Positions 37,573 through 46,427 are shown, numbered from the stretch's first letter. The stretch: DNA of 64,000 nt from Streptomyces sp. A2-16 (GCF_018128905.1 NZ_CP063808.1:1798001-1862000), one strand, 5' to 3'. The notes: generated by a model from the sequence alone, not told the origin. Made by a program: numbers and translations.

Positions 37573-38379
37573 ATGCGGCTGACCCCCACCGAACGAGACC
37601 GGCTGCTGCTCTTCGGGGCCGCCGAGCTGGCGCGGGCGCGCCGGTCCCGCGGTCTGAGGCTGAACGTCCCTGAGGCGACCGCGCTCATCGCGGACACCGT
37701 GTGCGAGGCCGCCCGGGACGGGGCACGGCTGGCCGAGGCCGTCGAGCGCGCGCGGTCGGTGCTCGGGCCCGACGACGTGCTGCCCGGTGTCGCGGACGTC
37801 GTCACCGAGGTCCATGTCGAGGCGGTCTTCGACGACGGTTCGCGGCTCGCGGTGGTGAGCGACCCGATCGGCGGGGGGCTCGGCGACGCGGGCCCGGGGG
37901 CGCTGCTGCCGGGGCCGGCGCACGTGGATCCGGCGGCGGTCGTACGGCTGACCGTCACCAACACGGCCGCCGTGCCCGTCTCCGTCACCTCCCACTTCCA
38001 CTTCTTCGAGGCCAACCCGCGCCTCGACTTCGAGCGGGCCGCCGCCTACGGCATGCGGCTCGCCGTCCCCGCCGGGTCCTCCGTGCGCTTCGGGCCGGGG
38101 GAGAGCGCCGAGGTCGGCCTCGTCCCGATCGGCGGCGCCCGCGTGGCCATCGGCTTCGCCGGACTCGTCGACGGCCCGCTGGACGCGCCGGGAGCCAGGG
38201 AGGAAGCCCTGCGACGAGCGGCGGCCTGCGGCTACCTGGGTGCGGCGCCGGGGGCGGGCGGGGAGGGGCGGCACCCTGGTGACCCCGGCCAGGCCCCGCG
38301 CCCCACCACCCCCGGCCAAGCCCCCCGTCCCGGTGACCCCGATGAGCCGGTCTCGTTCGAGTGGGAGGTCGGTCGATGA
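37573..38379 (+). CDS. Fused urease gamma-beta subunit (UreA-UreB), urease-like
   Basis: A 268-residue fusion. Residues about 1-100 match urease gamma (LTPTERDRLLLFGAAELARA, RLNVPEATALIADTVCEAARDG). Residues about 110-222 match urease beta (VTNTAAVPVSVTSHFHFFEA, then NPRLDFERAAAYGMRL). The last 45 residues are a Pro/Gly tail with two copies of GQAPRP and no urease counterpart. Such subunits pack around the catalytic alpha subunit. GGAGGG precedes the ATG, itself overlapped by the operator. Its TGA overlaps the ureC-like ATG by 4 bases, so the two are coupled. No ureD, E, F or G lies in the window. Confidence 0.9.
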   Translation: MRLTPTERDRLLLFGAAELARARRSRGLRLNVPEATALIADTVCEAARDGARLAEAVERARSVLGPDDVLPGVADVVTEVHVEAVFDDGSRLAVVSDPIGGGLGDAGPGALLPGPAHVDPAAVVRLTVTNTAAVPVSVTSHFHFFEANPRLDFERAAAYGMRLAVPAGSSVRFGPGESAEVGLVPIGGARVAIGFAGLVDGPLDAPGAREEALRRAAACGYLGAAPGAGGEGRHPGDPGQAPRPTTPGQAPRPGDPDEPVSFEWEVGR

Positions 38380-40085
38380 GTCGTCCGGGTGGGCATCCTG
38401 CCGAGGCTCGGCGTCTCACGCCTCATGAGTACGCGGCCACTCACGGCCCCCGGGCCGGTGACCGTGTCCGGCTCGGGGACTCCGGGCTGGTGATCCGGGT
38501 CGAGGAGGACTCGCAGCGGTACGGGGACGAGTTCCTCGCGGGGTTCGGCAAGACCGCGCGGGACGGGCTGCACCTCAAGGCGGCCGCCGTGCGCGAGACC
38601 TGTGACGTCGTCGTCAGCAACGTCGTCGTGATCGACGCCGTCCAGGGGATCCGCAAGGTCTCCATCGGGATCCGGGAGGGGCGGATCTGCTCCCTCGGGC
38701 GGGCCGGGAACCCCGACACCCTCGACGGGGTCGACGTCGTCGTCGGTACCGGTACCTCCATCGTGTCCGGCGAGGGGCTCATCGCCACCGCCGGAGCCGT
38801 CGACACCCACGTCCATCTGCTGTCGCCGCGGATCATGGAGGCCTCGCTGGCGTCCGGGGTGACCACGATCATCGGGCAGGAGTTCGGGCCCGTGTGGGGC
38901 GTCGGGGTCAACTCGCCCTGGGCGCTGCGGCACGCGTTCGGCGCCTTCGACGCCTGGCCGGTCAACATCGGCTTCCTCGGCCGGGGTTCGTCCTCCACTC
39001 CCGCCCCCCTGACCGAGGCCCTGGCGGAAGGCGGCGCCTGCGGCTTCAAGGTGCACGAGGACATGGGCGCCCACACCCGCGCCCTGGACACCGCCCTGCG
39101 CGTCGCCGAGGACCACGACGTCCAAGTCGCCCTGCACAGCGACGGGTTGAACGAGTGCCTGTCCGTGGAGGACACCCTGCGCGTGCTGGAGGGCCGGACC
39201 ATCCACGCCTTCCACATCGAGGGCTGCGGCGGCGGACACGTGCCGAACGTGCTCAAGATGGCCGGCGTCCCGAACGTCATCGGCTCCTCCACCAACCCCA
39301 CCCTGCCCTTCGGCCGGGACGCCGTTGCCGAGCACTACGGCATGATCGTCTCCGTCCACGACCTGAAACTCGACCTGCCCGGCGACGCCGCCATGGCCCG
39401 TGACCGCATCCGCGCCGGGACCATGGGCGCCGAGGACGTCCTGCACGACCTGGGCGCGATCGGCATCACCTCCTCGGACGCGCAGGGCATGGGGCGGGCC
39501 GGCGAGACGGTCCGCCGTACCTTCGCGATGGCCGGGAAGATGAAGGCCGAGTTCGGCGCGCCCGACGACCACGACAACGAGCGCGTCCTGCGCTACATGG
39601 CCAAGCTGACCATCAACCCGGCCATCGCCCACGGCCTTTCACACGAGATCGGCTCGATCGAGGTCGGCAAACTGGCCGACCTCGTGCTGTGGCGGCCGGA
39701 GTACTTCGGCGCCAAGCCGCAGCTCGTCCTGAAGTCCGGGTTCCCGGCATACGGCGTGGTCGGCGACCCGGGCGCGGCCACCGACACCTGCGAACCCCTC
39801 GTCCTGGGACCGCAGTTCGGGGCGCACGGCGCCACCCCCGCCGAGATCTCCGTCGCCTTCGTCGCGCAGGCCGCCCTCGACCAGGGCCACGACCTGATGC
39901 CGACCCGCAGGAGAAGGGTCGCCGTACGCGGCACCCGCGGCATCGGACCGGCCGACCTGCGCCTCAACTCCCGTACCGGAGCGGTGGACGTGGACCGGCA
40001 CACCGGCCTGGTGACGCTGGACGGCGAGCCGCTCACCTCCGCACCGGCCGACTCGGTCTCCCTCAACCGTCTTTACTTCCTCTAG
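38376..40085 (+). CDS. Urease alpha-like amidohydrolase lacking the flap cysteine
   Basis: A 569-residue UreC homologue, normal in length. By gapless alignment to remembered Klebsiella UreC (offset +8), all metal ligands are present: His145 and His147 (DTHVH), Lys225 for carbamylation (FKVHED), His254 (ALHSDGLNE), His280 (FHIEG) and Asp368 (SSDAQGMGR). The flap differs: the mobile Cys is Val327 (VSVHD), while the neighbouring His328 is kept. HWICPQ is replaced by HLLSPR. It therefore looks like a metal-dependent hydrolase of urea or a substituted urea. Its operon partner makes N-carbamoylputrescine, a possible substrate. No Ni-insertion genes are nearby. Confidence 0.85.
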   Translation: MSRPGGHPAEARRLTPHEYAATHGPRAGDRVRLGDSGLVIRVEEDSQRYGDEFLAGFGKTARDGLHLKAAAVRETCDVVVSNVVVIDAVQGIRKVSIGIREGRICSLGRAGNPDTLDGVDVVVGTGTSIVSGEGLIATAGAVDTHVHLLSPRIMEASLASGVTTIIGQEFGPVWGVGVNSPWALRHAFGAFDAWPVNIGFLGRGSSSTPAPLTEALAEGGACGFKVHEDMGAHTRALDTALRVAEDHDVQVALHSDGLNECLSVEDTLRVLEGRTIHAFHIEGCGGGHVPNVLKMAGVPNVIGSSTNPTLPFGRDAVAEHYGMIVSVHDLKLDLPGDAAMARDRIRAGTMGAEDVLHDLGAIGITSSDAQGMGRAGETVRRTFAMAGKMKAEFGAPDDHDNERVLRYMAKLTINPAIAHGLSHEIGSIEVGKLADLVLWRPEYFGAKPQLVLKSGFPAYGVVGDPGAATDTCEPLVLGPQFGAHGATPAEISVAFVAQAALDQGHDLMPTRRRRVAVRGTRGIGPADLRLNSRTGAVDVDRHTGLVTLDGEPLTSAPADSVSLNRLYFL

Positions 40086-40102
40086 GACTTGTAGGACCCC
40101 CG

Positions 40103-41128
40103 ATGACCTACCGCATGCCGCCCGAGTGGGCTCCGCACGAACGCACCTGGATGGCCTGGCCCGGCCCCAACCCGACCTTCACCGACGACGGTGAGCTGGC
40201 CGCGGCCCGCGCCGCCTGGGCGTCCGTGGCCCGCGCGGTGCGCCGCTTCGAGCCGGTGACGATGGTCCACGGCCCCGGCCACGCCGAGTCCGCCCGCGCA
40301 CTGCTCGGCCCGGACGTCGAACTCGTGGAGCGCGAGCTCGACGACGCGTGGATGCGCGACATAGGCCCCACGTTCGTCAAGGACGAGCAGGGCCGACCGG
40401 CCGCCGTGGACTGGGTGTTCAACGGCTGGGGCGGCCAGGACTGGGCCCGCTGGGAGCACGACTCGAAGATCGCCCGTCAGGTCGCGGACCTCGCCGGGGT
40501 GCCGGTGCTGAGCAGCCCGCTGGTCAACGAGGGCGGCGCGATCCACGTCGACGGCGAGGGCACCGTCCTGCTCACCGACACCGTCCAGCTCGGCGCGGGC
40601 CGCAACCCCGGCTGGAGCAGGGAGCAGGTCGAGACGGAGATCCACGCGAGACTCGGCACCAGCAGGGCGATCTGGCTCCCGCGCGGCCTGACCGGCGACT
40701 ACGGCACGTACGGCACCCAGGGCCACGTCGACATCGTCGCCGCCTTCGCCCGCCCGGGAGTCGTCGTGGCCCACGTCCAGCCGGACCCCGCGCACCCGGA
40801 CCACGAGGTGACCAAGGAGGTCGTAGGACTGCTCAGGGCGGCGACCGACGCTCGCGGTCGGCGCCTGGAAGTCGTCGAGGTACCCGCGCCGACCGTCCTG
40901 GAGGCCGACGGGCACTGGGTCGACTACTCCTACATCAACCACTACCTCTGCAACGGCGGTGTCGTGCTCTGCGGCTTCGACGACCCGCGCGACGAACTCG
41001 CGGCCGGAATCTTCCGGCGACTGTTCCCGGAGCGCACGGTCACGCCGGTGGACGCGCGGACGATCTTCGCGGGCGGGGGCGGCATCCACTGCATCACGCA
41101 GCAGCAGCCGCGGGCCACGGTCGGGTAG
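40103..41128 (+). CDS. aguA: Agmatine deiminase
   Basis: A 341-residue enzyme of the guanidino-group-modifying family. It converts agmatine to N-carbamoylputrescine and ammonia. Motifs: MPPEWAPHERTWMAWPGP at the N-terminus, WMRDIGPTF near 84-92, NGWGGQ, LVNEGGAIHVDGEGT, the catalytic His in YGTQGHVDIVAAF near 210, and nucleophile Cys330 in GGGGIHCITQQQP. ATG 40103 is 17 bases after the ureC-like stop, within one operon. There is no N-carbamoylputrescine amidohydrolase (aguB) gene in the window, which leaves the next step open to the urease-like partner. Confidence 0.93.
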   Translation: MTYRMPPEWAPHERTWMAWPGPNPTFTDDGELAAARAAWASVARAVRRFEPVTMVHGPGHAESARALLGPDVELVERELDDAWMRDIGPTFVKDEQGRPAAVDWVFNGWGGQDWARWEHDSKIARQVADLAGVPVLSSPLVNEGGAIHVDGEGTVLLTDTVQLGAGRNPGWSREQVETEIHARLGTSRAIWLPRGLTGDYGTYGTQGHVDIVAAFARPGVVVAHVQPDPAHPDHEVTKEVVGLLRAATDARGRRLEVVEVPAPTVLEADGHWVDYSYINHYLCNGGVVLCGFDDPRDELAAGIFRRLFPERTVTPVDARTIFAGGGGIHCITQQQPRATVG

Positions 41129-41223
41129 AACGGACAGGTGAACGTGCTGACCTGCGCCGCCCGCGGAAGCCGGCCGACCGACCCGCCGCGGCCTTCGCCC
41201 GGTGCCGTGTGCGGGGCCGCCGT

Positions 41224-41826
41224 ATGAGCACCCCTCGCCGCACCCCCGCCCCGCCGCGCGAGCGGATCCTCGCCGTGGCCATGGAGATGATCGCCGAGCG
41301 GGGCCTGGAGAAGCTCACCATGGCCGGGCTCGGCCGCGAGCTCGGCATGAGCAGCGGGCACCTGCTCTACTACTTCCGCTCCAAGGACGAACTGCTGCTC
41401 CAGACCCTGGAGTGGAGCGAGGGGCGGCTGGGCGCCGAGCGTGCCCGGCTGCTCACCCGCACCGCGACCGCACGTGAACGGCTCGACGCGTACGTCGACC
41501 TGTACGTCCCGGACGGCCACCGCGACCCGCACTGGACGCTGTGGCTGGAGGTGTGGAACCGCTCGCAGAACGCCGACGAACAGGCCCGCGAACGCCAGGC
41601 CGCGATCGAGGGCGTCTGGCATCGCGACCTGGTCGCCCTGCTCGCGGAGGGGGTCTCGCGGGGGGAGTTCCGGGCCGTGGACCCGGACCGCTTCGCGACC
41701 CGGCTGCGGGCCCTGCTCGACGGGTTCTCCATCCATGTGGCGATCGGGCTGCGCGGCACGGACCGGGGGACGATTCTCGGCCACGTACGGGAGTTCCTCG
41801 ACGACGGCCTCCTCGCGGACGCGTGA
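41224..41826 (+). CDS. TetR-family regulator of the urease-like/agmatine deiminase operon
   Basis: A 200-residue TetR protein. The helix-turn-helix is at about residues 12-55 (ILAVAMEMIAERGLEKLTMA, GLGRELGMSSGHLLYYFRSK). The C-terminal domain resembles the BetI-type TetR_C (WTLWLEVWNRSQ, IEGVWHRDLVALLAEGVSRG), a subgroup that often binds small amines or cations. It lies 95 bases after agmatine deiminase, last in the row, and probably binds the TTTAGAG palindromes in front of ureAB. A polyamine or agmatine effector is a natural guess from context. Confidence 0.85.
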   Translation: MSTPRRTPAPPRERILAVAMEMIAERGLEKLTMAGLGRELGMSSGHLLYYFRSKDELLLQTLEWSEGRLGAERARLLTRTATARERLDAYVDLYVPDGHRDPHWTLWLEVWNRSQNADEQARERQAAIEGVWHRDLVALLAEGVSRGEFRAVDPDRFATRLRALLDGFSIHVAIGLRGTDRGTILGHVREFLDDGLLADA

Positions 41827-41950
41827 CCTTCCGCCCGGGTTGTACGCAATAAGGCCGATTGACCCTGTGGCCGGTGGTGCGTTTGCCTCGTGGGGAGCCC
41901 TCGGCGCGGGGCCGGGGGTAATGCGTCAACGGGGATCACAGGGGGGGAAC

Positions 41951-43012
41951 ATGTCCAGAGCCGCCGTATGCCTTTTAGGCGCGGCCCTGCTCGTCGCGCT
42001 CACCGGAACCACCGCGACCGCCGCACCACACGGTCAACAAGCACCGCACGGTCCACACGCACCGCACACCGACCGTGTCAGCACCGCCGCCGACGGAACC
42101 CAGGGCGACGGTGCCTCCAGCGCCGCCGTCACCACCCCGAACGGCCGTTTCGTCGCGTTCCGTTCGTCGGCGACCAAGCTCGTGCCCGAGGGGATCAGCC
42201 GCCCGGGCACCTACTCCTACATCCGTGACCTGCGCACCGGGCACGTGACCAAGAGGGAGGACGCGCTCGCCACGCCCCGCCTCAGCGCCGACGGCCGCTG
42301 GGCCACGTACATCGCCTGGGGCAGACGCAACGTCACCGTCTTCCTGACCGACCTGACCACCGGCACCAGAACCCGGGTGGGGGATGACGGTCAGAACAGC
42401 TCCGGTTACCCGGACATCAGCGCGAACGGCCGTTACATCGTCTACCGGTGGTCCGGCCATCCGCAGTTCCCGACCCGCGTCGACCTCTACGACCGTGTCA
42501 CCGGCACCACCGAGACGGTCAGCACGGGCCCCGACGACTCCGGGCGGGACATGGACAACCCGTCGATCAGCGGCGACGGCCGCTACGTCGCCTACCAGGA
42601 CAACGGCACCGGTGACGTGTGGGTCGCCGACCGCACCACCGGGACGCGGACCGAGGCCGACGACGGCACCCGCTCGACCGTCGTGCAGCTGAGCGTCAAC
42701 GGGCGTGTCCTGGTGATGGATTCGGCGGACGGCTCCTACGTACGCGATCTGCGCACCGGCCGCGTCCAGCACTTCCCCGGCGACCAGGTGCGGGCCGTCA
42801 GCCCCGACGGGCGCCGACTGCTCCTCCAGGACGGGCAGTCGAACCTCTGGCTGCTCCACGGCGGCCACCGGGTCCTCGTCGGACACGGCAGCGCCGCCGA
42901 CGGATCGGTCTCCGACCGGGGCCGCTCGGTCGTCTACGCCACGGAGGACGCGGACGTCGTCCCCGGTGACACCAATGCCGTGAACGACGTCTTCCGGTGG
43001 AGGTCCCGCTGA
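41951..43012 (+). CDS. Secreted TolB/WD40-like beta-propeller protein 1
   Basis: A 353-residue protein. The signal peptide (MSRAAVCLLGAALLVALTGT) ends near residue 30. Six to seven beta-propeller repeats of the PD40 type follow, with recurring ISANGRYIVYRW and ISGDGRYVAYQD motifs. The sequence opens DRVSTAADGTQGDGASSAAV and closes VVPGDTNAVNDVFRW, the same ends as its neighbours. Codon 9 (bases 41975-41977) is TTA, inside the signal peptide, so translation should depend on bldA. Its TGA overlaps the next ATG by one base. No catalytic domain is seen; it may bind a cell-wall component or another protein. Confidence 0.8.
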   Translation: MSRAAVCLLGAALLVALTGTTATAAPHGQQAPHGPHAPHTDRVSTAADGTQGDGASSAAVTTPNGRFVAFRSSATKLVPEGISRPGTYSYIRDLRTGHVTKREDALATPRLSADGRWATYIAWGRRNVTVFLTDLTTGTRTRVGDDGQNSSGYPDISANGRYIVYRWSGHPQFPTRVDLYDRVTGTTETVSTGPDDSGRDMDNPSISGDGRYVAYQDNGTGDVWVADRTTGTRTEADDGTRSTVVQLSVNGRVLVMDSADGSYVRDLRTGRVQHFPGDQVRAVSPDGRRLLLQDGQSNLWLLHGGHRVLVGHGSAADGSVSDRGRSVVYATEDADVVPGDTNAVNDVFRWRSR

Positions 43013-45069
43013 TGTCCCGCGCTGCAAGAGCCCTGCTGGGGGCGGCAGTCGTCCTCATGCTGGCCGGTACGACGGCCCAGGCCCGGACCGAGGCCGAGGC
43101 CGCCCCGGGGAAAGCCCGCACCGAGCGGGTGAGCACGGCGGCCGACGGCAGCCAGGCCGACGGGTCGTCGGGTGACGCCGCGATCAGCGCCGACGGCCGT
43201 ACCGTCGCGTTCGTGTCCACCGCGGCGAGCTTCGGCTGCGCGCACTTCACCCCGTGCCTGCTGGTGAAGGACGTGACCGGGGGCGGGGTGACCAGGATCG
43301 ACCTCGGCGACGGCTACACCTACGGCTCACCGGCGCCGAGCGCCGACGGCAGCCGTATCGCCTTCTCCGCGGGCACCCGCTTCCTGGCCCCCTACCTGTA
43401 CGACCGCGCCACCGGCCGCGCGCAGAAGCTGTGGCCCCAGGACCCGCCCGGCTCCGTCGAGTCGGGCCGTGCCGAGTCCATCAGCCCGGACGGCACGCAC
43501 GTCGCGTACACCCTCGGGAACCGCAACGGCTCCGGGAGCGCCCGTCTGCTGTACGTCCGCGACACGGCCACCGGCGCCGACGCACTGGTCTCGCCGGCCG
43601 AGGAGGGCGAGAAGAACGGGGCCTCGGTGAGCGCCGACGGCACGCGGGTCGCCTACGGTCTGCACGCCGACAGCGAGCAGGACCCCGCCGACGTCTACGT
43701 CAGGGACCGGACGACGGGCGAGCGGACCCAGGTGGACAACGGCCTCGGAGCCGCCTACCTGGTCCGCATCACGGCGGACGGCCGCCGGGTCCTCCTCCAC
43801 GCCGAGAGCGGCCTGTACGTCCACGACCTGCGCACCGGTGAGTCGCGGCGGGTCGCCGACGGGAACCCCGGCGCGGCCACGGCGGACGGCCGGTACGCCG
43901 TCGTCGCCGGCGAGGACGGCACGCGCGTGCGTGACCTGCGCACCGGGGCACGCGGGGCCGCGCTCCCGCGGTACGCCCAGGTGCTGGACAACGCGCTGGC
44001 CGCCAAGGGGCGGGCGGTGGTGTTCAGTTCGTCGGCCTCCCACCTGGTGCCGGGCGACACCAACGCGGAGTCCGACGTGTTCGTCTTCTCCGGCGCACTG
44101 CGGAGGAACCCGGCGCCGATGCCGTCCGTCACCGAGCGGATCAGCACGACCCGGGACGGACAGCAGCGGTCCGGGGCGTCCCACGACCCGGTGATGGGGG
44201 AGAACAAGGTGGTCTCCTTCACGTCGGAGGGCGATGTGTTCGTGAGCGCCCCCGGCTGGTTCTCGCAGGTCAACTCGGACGGCCAGAAACCCTCGTCCGA
44301 GGGGGCGCCCTGCTACAGCGGCCGCATGGTCGGCTATACGGCCCCCTTGGCCGACGGCGGCCCGGGCGTCCACGTCCGCAACCGCGCGGTCGGCAAGCTC
44401 ACCAGCCTGGGCTCCTACCAGGGCGTCCGCTTCACCTGGACGGGACAGCCCGTGGTGAACCCCACCTGCCAGTGGCTCACCTACGCGGCGACCCTGCCCG
44501 CCACCGAGACCGACCCGGACCCGCAACCGCGCGTGTACCGCTTCAAGTTCAACGGTGGCGACACCGACGTGGTCAGCGCGCCCACCGGCGAGGCCGCGGG
44601 CAACCCGGCCATCGACTACTCCGGCCGGTACGTCGCCTTCGAGCAGGGCGGCGCCGTGTACGTCCGCGACCTGGACACCGGAACCCTGGAGAAGGCCGCG
44701 GCGCACGCGACGGCACTCTCCCTCGGCGCGGACGGCCGCACCATCGCCTACCAGCAGGGCCGCACGTCCGCCGTCCGCAACCTCGACACCGGCACCACGA
44801 CCCGGGTCGAGGGCACCCAGCCCTCGCTGTCGGGAGACGGCACCCGGGTGGCCTACACCTCGGGCCGGTCCGTATACGCGCTCGAACTCGCCACCGGAAA
44901 GAGCCAGTTGGTCAGCGTCGACCGCTGGGGCGGCCGCAACGACCTGCCGGCCGGGCACCCGTCCGTGAACGCCGACGGCACGGTCGTCGCGTTCGAGTCG
45001 GCGTCACCCGATCTGGTGGAGGGAGACACCAACGGGGTGGCGGACGTGTTCCTGCGGACAGTGCAATGA
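43012..45069 (+). CDS. Secreted double beta-propeller protein 2
   Basis: A 685-residue protein. It has an N-terminal signal peptide (about 1-28) and two complete propeller units. The first opens ERVSTAADGSQADGSSGDAA near residue 38 and closes LVPGDTNAESDVFVF near 360. The second opens ERISTTRDGQQRSGASHDPV near 375 and closes LVEGDTNGVADVFLR at the end. This looks like an internal duplication or fusion of the neighbouring single-propeller gene. The start overlaps the stop of gene 1, and the stop overlaps an ATG of gene 3, so the three are translationally linked. Function unknown; extracellular binding is likely. Confidence 0.8.
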   Translation: MSRAARALLGAAVVLMLAGTTAQARTEAEAAPGKARTERVSTAADGSQADGSSGDAAISADGRTVAFVSTAASFGCAHFTPCLLVKDVTGGGVTRIDLGDGYTYGSPAPSADGSRIAFSAGTRFLAPYLYDRATGRAQKLWPQDPPGSVESGRAESISPDGTHVAYTLGNRNGSGSARLLYVRDTATGADALVSPAEEGEKNGASVSADGTRVAYGLHADSEQDPADVYVRDRTTGERTQVDNGLGAAYLVRITADGRRVLLHAESGLYVHDLRTGESRRVADGNPGAATADGRYAVVAGEDGTRVRDLRTGARGAALPRYAQVLDNALAAKGRAVVFSSSASHLVPGDTNAESDVFVFSGALRRNPAPMPSVTERISTTRDGQQRSGASHDPVMGENKVVSFTSEGDVFVSAPGWFSQVNSDGQKPSSEGAPCYSGRMVGYTAPLADGGPGVHVRNRAVGKLTSLGSYQGVRFTWTGQPVVNPTCQWLTYAATLPATETDPDPQPRVYRFKFNGGDTDVVSAPTGEAAGNPAIDYSGRYVAFEQGGAVYVRDLDTGTLEKAAAHATALSLGADGRTIAYQQGRTSAVRNLDTGTTTRVEGTQPSLSGDGTRVAYTSGRSVYALELATGKSQLVSVDRWGGRNDLPAGHPSVNADGTVVAFESASPDLVEGDTNGVADVFLRTVQ

Positions 45070-45095
45070 CAACGACCAGACACGGGGGAACCACC

Positions 45096-46310
45096 ATGCA
45101 CAGCAAGAAGCACCTGGCAGCCGCGCTCCTGGCGGTGCTCGCCGCCGCGGCCCTCACGGGTCCCGCGGCGAGCGCCGCACCCAGGGCCGCGTACACCGAG
45201 CCGGTCAGCGTCACCCCGGAGGGGAAGGCGGGCAACGGCGTCACCCGCACCGCGGTCATCAGCCGCGACGGCCGCCACCTCGCCCTGACCTCGGACGCCG
45301 AGGACCTGGACCCGAACGTGCCGCACAGCGGCATGTACCTGCGCGACCCGCACACCGGCAAGCTCCGCTTCGCGGGCTTCGGCGGCCTGGTGGCGGTCCT
45401 GAACGACGGCCGCTACGTCTACGCCCAGTACACCGCGGAGTCCGCGGAGCTGTGGATCGCCGCCATCGACACGGGCAAGCGGGTCGGGTTCGGCCTCGAG
45501 GTCCCCGAGGGCTTCACCGGGCAGCCCGCCGGGATCTCCGTCAGCCCCAACGGCCGCTACGCCGTCTACACCCTCCAGGACGCCACCGAGCACACCAGCG
45601 TGGTCTTCCTGCGCGACCGCATCAAGGGCACCACCGAGCGGATCAGTCACCCCCGGCCCACCTGGGAGCCGCGCAACGCGTTCCAGCCGACGGTCAGCGA
45701 CGACGGACGCCGGATCGTCTACCAGTACAACTACGCCAACGGCCCGCGTGGCGACGACTGGGGCGACGTGTGGATGTACGACCGCGGCACGCGCGAGCAC
45801 ACCCAGATCGACCGCTCCCACGACGGCTCGCAGACCGAGAAGGAGTCGCTGAACCCGTCGATCAGTGGTGACGGCCGTACGGTCGTCTTCGAGTCCCGGG
45901 ACACCCACCTGGTGCCCGGCGACACCGACGCGAGCTGGAACGTGTTCGTGCACACCGTCCGCACCGGCACCAACCAGCGCATCCACGGCACCCAGGGCGG
46001 CCCCGGCGAGGTCTACACCCGGGGCGCGGCGATCAGCGCCGACAGCCGGTACCTCACGTTCACGTCGGAGGTGACCGAGGCCGGCAGCCGGTACGGCAAG
46101 GAGTACCCCGTCTATCTGCGGGACCTGAGGAAGGGCACGACGACTCTCGTCACCCCCGACACCACCGGCGGCACCGCGACGGCCGACGTCCTGCCGGGCC
46201 GGATCGCCGACGGCGCCCGCAGGATCCTCTTCCAGTCCTCCGACCCGACCCTGATCCCGGCAGGCGACGACAACGACGGCACCGACGCGTTCGTACGCCA
46301 CCTGCGATGA
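45096..46310 (+). CDS. Secreted beta-propeller protein 3
   Basis: A 404-residue protein. A clear signal peptide (MHSKKHLAAALLAVLAAAAL, cleaved after ASA near residue 29) is followed by one propeller with ISRDGRHLALTSDAEDLDPN, VSPNGRYAVYTLQD, VSDDGRRIVYQYNY and ISGDGRTVVFESRDTHLVPG. ATG 45096 is chosen because CGGGGGAAC lies directly before it; an in-frame ATG at 45066 overlaps the previous stop. It diverges most from the other two and lacks the STAADG opening. A strong terminator follows. Confidence 0.8.
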   Translation: MHSKKHLAAALLAVLAAAALTGPAASAAPRAAYTEPVSVTPEGKAGNGVTRTAVISRDGRHLALTSDAEDLDPNVPHSGMYLRDPHTGKLRFAGFGGLVAVLNDGRYVYAQYTAESAELWIAAIDTGKRVGFGLEVPEGFTGQPAGISVSPNGRYAVYTLQDATEHTSVVFLRDRIKGTTERISHPRPTWEPRNAFQPTVSDDGRRIVYQYNYANGPRGDDWGDVWMYDRGTREHTQIDRSHDGSQTEKESLNPSISGDGRTVVFESRDTHLVPGDTDASWNVFVHTVRTGTNQRIHGTQGGPGEVYTRGAAISADSRYLTFTSEVTEAGSRYGKEYPVYLRDLRKGTTTLVTPDTTGGTATADVLPGRIADGARRILFQSSDPTLIPAGDDNDGTDAFVRHLR

Positions 46311-46343
46311 CCAGCACAGTGTTCGCATCCTGAGACGGAGGGT

Positions 46344-46382
46344 GAGCACGGGGGTGGTCTGTGCCAGACTGCCCCCGTGCTC
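46344..46382 (+). terminator. Terminator after the beta-propeller operon
   Basis: A perfect 11-bp outer stem (46344-46354 with 46372-46382) encloses an inner GTCTG/CAGAC stem. It lies 33 bases after the third propeller gene and 9 bases before the cimA leader peptide, so the cimA promoter must overlap or precede it. Confidence 0.75.
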
Positions 46383-46391
46383 TCGTTCGCC

Positions 46392-46427
46392 ATGATTATT
46401 GGCAGCAGGCGCGCCGGTCCGCAGTGA
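46392..46427 (+). CDS. cimA leader peptide with tandem Ile codons (attenuator)
   Basis: An 11-codon ORF, MIIGSRRAGPQ. Codons 2 and 3 are both ATT, an isoleucine codon rarely used in this genome. It lies 192 bases before cimA and 55 bases before a Rho-independent terminator. CimA starts isoleucine synthesis from pyruvate, so stalling at Ile codons would be a direct end-product sensor. There is no ribosome site before the ATG; the message may be leaderless. Confidence 0.7.
   Translation: MIIGSRRAGPQ

Noticed and set aside
37573-40085. Canonical urease operon
   Set aside because: No ureD, E, F or G genes follow, the flap Cys is missing, and the operon instead contains agmatine deiminase.
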